The translations under genes were made by a program, and so were the position numbers. Source: Clostridia bacterium (GTDB lineage: Bacteria > Bacillota > Clostridia > Oscillospirales > CAG-272). From it: a stretch of 35,998 nucleotides of DNA. The notes beneath the pieces were generated by a model, which made no database searches, was not told the DNA's origin, and saw only the letters and a program-made list of their open reading frames with translations. Where the stretch lies: the NCBI GenBank assembly GCA_017508605.1, contig JAFVYN010000130.1, positions 1-35,998 of the forward strand. Reading direction: 5' to 3'. Below are positions 33,056-35,998 of the stretch, in pieces (the first letter of the stretch is position 1; every line of letters starts with the position of its first letter).

Positions 33056-34060
33056 TCATTCTGTTTTTGCCGAAACAGCGAAGAGGTAGCTGTCACGGCA
33101 CATGTCATCAAGGGTCTTGGTGGCTCTCCAGCCGAACAGCGCGGCTGCCTTGTCGGTCGATGCGTAGCATTCGGCGATATCTCCCTCGCGGCGGGGCGCG
33201 AAGCGGTGGGGCAGAGGCTTACCCGACGCCTTTTCAAATGCCTTGACGATCTCGATGACCGATGAGCCCTTGCCCGTGCCGAGATTGACGGCTACCGTGC
33301 CGGTATGGGTCTCAAGATAGCTGAGAGCGGCGAGGTGGCCGAGCGCGAGGTCGACCACGTGGATGTAGTCGCGCAGGCAGGTGCCGTCGGGCGTGGGATA
33401 GTCATTGCCGAAAATATTCAAAATCGGAAGCTGACCCGTTGCCACACGGCAGACGTAGGGCATGAGATTATTCGGGATGCCGTTGGGATCGTCCCCGATG
33501 AGTCCCGATTCATGCGCGCCGATGGGATTGAAATAGCGCAAAAGGGCTACCGAAAAGGCAGGGTCCGCCTTGGCGATGTCCTCAAGTATTCTTTCCTGCA
33601 TGACCTTGGATTCGCCGTACGGATTGGTGGTCGACGAACGGGGCATGTCTTCGGTGAAGGGAACGGGATTGTTCTGACCGTAGACCGTAGCCGAGGACGA
33701 GAAGACGAGCTTTTTGCAGGCGAACTTCTGCATTACGCGGACGAGCGTCAGCGTGCCGACGAGATTGTTGGTATAGTACGCCAGGGGCTTCGAAACGCTT
33801 TCGCCCACCGCCTTGAGACCCGCGAAATGGATCACGGAGTCGATGGGATAGCGTTCAAAGACCGAGGTAAGCGTTGCTTCGTCGCAGACGTCCCCCTCAA
33901 TGAATGCGGGGCGCTTCTTCGTGATGGTCTCGATCGCGTCCACGACCTCGCGCTTGGAATTGACAAGATTGTCAAGGATCACGACCTCCTTGCCTGTCTT
34001 CAGAAGCTCGACAACGGTGTGCGAGCCGATATAACCTGTACCGCCTGTGACTAAGATCAT
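33056..34060 (-). CDS. galE: UDP-glucose 4-epimerase
   Basis: 334-aa extended short-chain dehydrogenase interconverting UDP-glucose and UDP-galactose (and possibly the N-acetyl forms). The NAD motif GGTGYIG is at 6-12, the catalytic pair Y148 and K152 lies in NPYGESK, and serine in FSSSATVYG. GAGGT precedes the ATG. Its place after a NahK-like kinase and a nucleotidyltransferase points to use of galactose, GlcNAc or GalNAc from host or plant glycans. Confidence 0.96.
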   Translation of the reverse strand: MILVTGGTGYIGSHTVVELLKTGKEVVILDNLVNSKREVVDAIETITKKRPAFIEGDVCDEATLTSVFERYPIDSVIHFAGLKAVGESVSKPLAYYTNNLVGTLTLVRVMQKFACKKLVFSSSATVYGQNNPVPFTEDMPRSSTTNPYGESKVMQERILEDIAKADPAFSVALLRYFNPIGAHESGLIGDDPNGIPNNLMPYVCRVATGQLPILNIFGNDYPTPDGTCLRDYIHVVDLALGHLAALSYLETHTGTVAVNLGTGKGSSVIEIVKAFEKASGKPLPHRFAPRREGDIAECYASTDKAAALFGWRATKTLDDMCRDSYLFAVSAKTE

Positions 34061-34080
34061 ACTGTATACCTCACGTTTCT

Positions 34081-35139
34081 TTATTGGGGAAATTGATATT
34101 TACGGGTCAGCGCCGAAAGCTCGTCAAGGCGGAAGAACACGTTCTTGGCAAGCGTCAGCTGACCCATGGCGCGGACGAGATTTTCGTCCTCATAGCTTGT
34201 GCGGAAATAGACGTCGCCCTCGAGATAGTCGGTGAGGAAGCGTACGCCAAGCTCATAAGCGAGCGTGAACATCGAAAAGGGAAGAAGCTTTTGCTCGTTC
34301 GGGGTCAGAGTGCCGCGGATGCCCTTAAGAAAGCCCTTGAGAAAGGCTTCGTAGCGGGGGAGATCGACGGTGAAGCCTTCATAATCGGTGTCGCCCTCGG
34401 GACGGGTAGAGGCGCCCGAGCGAACGGCATCACCGAAGTCAAAGAGAAGACTGCCCGGCATGACGGTGTCAAGGTCGAGGACAAGCCCTTCGGCATCCTC
34501 GCGAAGCAGTACGTTGTTGACCTTGGTATCGTTATGCACCACGCGAAGGGGGAGATCCCCGCGTTCAAGCAGGGTCATGGGATAGGATGCCTGCGCGGCG
34601 AACTGACGCGCCAGCTTGAGCGCCTCGACCGAGGCGGTAAAGCGGCTCTGATCGGCATGCTCGACGGCATCCCAGAGCGCGTTGATACGGACAGGGGTAT
34701 TGTGAAAGTCGGGAATGGTCTCGACCAGGGTGGAGGCATCAAAGTCGGTGAGCGCGTACTGAAAAGCGCCGAACGCCTCCGCCGCCTGTTCCATCAGCTC
34801 GGGGGTCGTTTCGTTATAGGTCCTGCCGCTTTCCCGTCGGCTGACACGGAAAAAGCCATGCTCACAGTCAAGATAATTGTTCCCGTCGTCGCATGTCAGA
34901 AACTTGAGTGTGGGAAGTCCCTTTTTTATAAGGTGCGAGGTGACCTTTTCGATATTTTCCATCACGCCGCGGGGGTTTTTGAAGACCGCGGTGTTGATGC
35001 GCTGAAGCACGAAAGCACCCTCGTCGCTGTCAACGAAATAGGTAGCGTTGATCAGCCCCACCGAGCAAGGTGTGATGGCGGTGGGTCTGATCAGAAAGCG
35101 GGCAAGGATCTCACGAAGAAGGGTATCGGTGAGTGTCAT
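34081..35139 (-). CDS. N-acetylhexosamine 1-kinase-like phosphotransferase
   Basis: 352-aa kinase of the aminoglycoside-phosphotransferase fold. The catalytic Brenner motif HNDTKVNN has D204, followed by the metal-binding DLDT. Overall it resembles NahK (LnpB), which phosphorylates GlcNAc/GalNAc at C1, as used in the lacto-N-biose/galacto-N-biose pathway. Its ATG shares one base with the stop of the nucleotidyltransferase gene (TGATG), and galE follows after 20 nt, the same functional set as lnpB-lnpC-lnpD. No phosphorylase (lnpA) is in view. Related homoserine-kinase-like enzymes exist, so the substrate remains inferred. Confidence 0.82.
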   Translation of the reverse strand: MTLTDTLLREILARFLIRPTAITPCSVGLINATYFVDSDEGAFVLQRINTAVFKNPRGVMENIEKVTSHLIKKGLPTLKFLTCDDGNNYLDCEHGFFRVSRRESGRTYNETTPELMEQAAEAFGAFQYALTDFDASTLVETIPDFHNTPVRINALWDAVEHADQSRFTASVEALKLARQFAAQASYPMTLLERGDLPLRVVHNDTKVNNVLLREDAEGLVLDLDTVMPGSLLFDFGDAVRSGASTRPEGDTDYEGFTVDLPRYEAFLKGFLKGIRGTLTPNEQKLLPFSMFTLAYELGVRFLTDYLEGDVYFRTSYEDENLVRAMGQLTLAKNVFFRLDELSALTRKYQFPQ

Positions 35140-35998
35140 CAGCGCTTGGTCCAGAGACCGTCGGGATAAATGCCCTCAGCGGTCATTTCGGCAAGCTTAT
35201 CAACAACACCTTGCTTGTCGGCGGCATAGGTCACGCCGAACCACTTGGCGCTCGTCGGGAAAACGTCAACGGTGCATTCGCCCTGTGCCATAGCGCCCGA
35301 CAGTGCCAGGGGGATAAAGAATTCAGCCTTGGTCTCGCCCTTTCTTTCGGTCAGAAATTTCTTGAATTCACGCTCGAAGATATCGAATACGTCGGGCGCA
35401 AAGCCGAAGAAGTTCATCGAAACGGGGCTGTAGCGGTCAATGGGATGTACTTCATCGCAGACGGGGCAGGCACAGAAGACCTTTTCGCCGTCGCGGTAGA
35501 TCTTGGTATGTTCTTCGATCGAAACGAGCTTGCCGTTTTCGGTCTTGCAGACACCGCGCGCGACACTGCCGTTGTCGGTGAGGGTGTTGTCAAGGATATA
35601 GCCTGCCATGACATAGCGTGCGCTTCTGTCTTCCTTCAATGCCTTTGCCATTTCCACGAATGCCTCTCTGCCGTAGAAGTCATCGGCGTTGATGACGGCA
35701 AAGTTGTCGTTTCCGACTACCTCGCGGCAACAAAGGACGGCATGAGCCGTGCCCCAGGGCTTGGTTCTGTCAGCGGGAACCTCAAAGCCTTCGGGAAGCA
35801 TGTCAAGAGACTGGAAAGCAAAGTCGATCTTGGTGAAGGGCGCAATGCGGTCGGCAATGGTCTCCTTGAAGGCGTCGAGATTTTCCTTCTTGATCAGGAA
35901 GACCACACGGTCAAAGCCTGCCTCGATGGCATCGTAAATGGAGAAATCAATGATAAATTCCTTGTGAGGGGTGATGGGGTCGATCTGCTTGAGACCGC
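35139..35998 (-). CDS. sugar-1-phosphate nucleotidyltransferase (5' end beyond window)
   Basis: The frame is open to the right edge of the window, so the true start lies outside; a GTG at 35906 is only internal. The visible 286 residues begin GLKQIDPITPHKEF, the region just after the GxGxRxG nucleotide loop of this family, followed by VVFLIKKEN, WGTAHAV and the metal-binding INADDFYG. It probably makes a UDP- or other NDP-sugar from the product of the NahK-like kinase next door. It translates in overlap with that kinase. Confidence 0.85.
   Translation of the reverse strand, partial: GLKQIDPITPHKEFIIDFSIYDAIEAGFDRVVFLIKKENLDAFKETIADRIAPFTKIDFAFQSLDMLPEGFEVPADRTKPWGTAHAVLCCREVVGNDNFAVINADDFYGREAFVEMAKALKEDRSARYVMAGYILDNTLTDNGSVARGVCKTENGKLVSIEEHTKIYRDGEKVFCACPVCDEVHPIDRYSPVSMNFFGFAPDVFDIFEREFKKFLTERKGETKAEFFIPLALSGAMAQGECTVDVFPTSAKWFGVTYAADKQGVVDKLAEMTAEGIYPDGLWTKR

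Overview
The window reads as chromosomal DNA of a spore-forming member of the Bacillota, class Clostridia, probably an uncultured gut- or rumen-type anaerobe. Support: a pro-sigma-E gene, Gram-positive LexA and GAAC-N4-GTTC operator, strong AGGAGG-type ribosome binding sites, a lipoprotein GH78 glycosidase, a TrpR-like (YerC/YecD) his regulator and a short HisG with HisZ. No species can be named from the sequence alone.

Layout. Positions 1-14286 are all on the + strand and form one compact cassette (cassette A). In order it encodes a DUF4011/SF1 helicase with a Vsr-like nuclease-fold domain and DUF3320, a cytosolic Ser/Thr kinase, a coiled-coil protein family split by an in-frame TAG, a double zinc-ribbon/FHA protein, an NrdG-like radical SAM protein, a ClpA/B-type AAA+ ATPase, a zinc-knuckle protein, and a radical SAM/SPASM protein translationally coupled to it. 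Genes overlap or lie within about 40 nt of each other. I do not recognise this set as a named defence or modification system; it is the best candidate for an undescribed system here. Matching arms (16/17 bases) in inverted orientation, built of a 10-nt phased repeat, lie just outside both ends.

From 14436 to the end everything is on the - strand. 14436-17963 is a secreted alpha-L-rhamnosidase-like lipoprotein whose promoter lies in a perfect 15-bp inverted repeat. 18106-26690 is a complete histidine operon (hisR-Z-G-D-C-B-H-A-F-IE-K) transcribed from one clear promoter overlapped by an inverted-repeat operator. 26929-28307 is lexA plus a membrane protein. 28449-29147 is sigE, alone, without spoIIGA or sigG. 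29306-29974 is a TRIC-type channel, 30174-32393 an aconitase-family hydratase, and 32448-35998 a sugar-nucleotide operon (nucleotidyltransferase, NahK-like kinase, GalE, zinc-ribbon membrane protein) that runs off the right edge.

How the parts may work together. In cassette A, kinase and FHA domain suggest a phospho-threonine relay, the AAA+ protein a remodelling motor, the helicase a nucleic-acid effector, and the two radical SAM proteins a peptide or protein modification step; this is inference. The only TAG stop I find among about 30 gene ends lies inside cassette A and interrupts what looks like one continuous reading frame. No gap between genes exceeds 300 bases; the largest (26691-26928, 29975-30173) hold promoters and hairpins. 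I saw no tRNA, rRNA, CRISPR array or insertion sequence.
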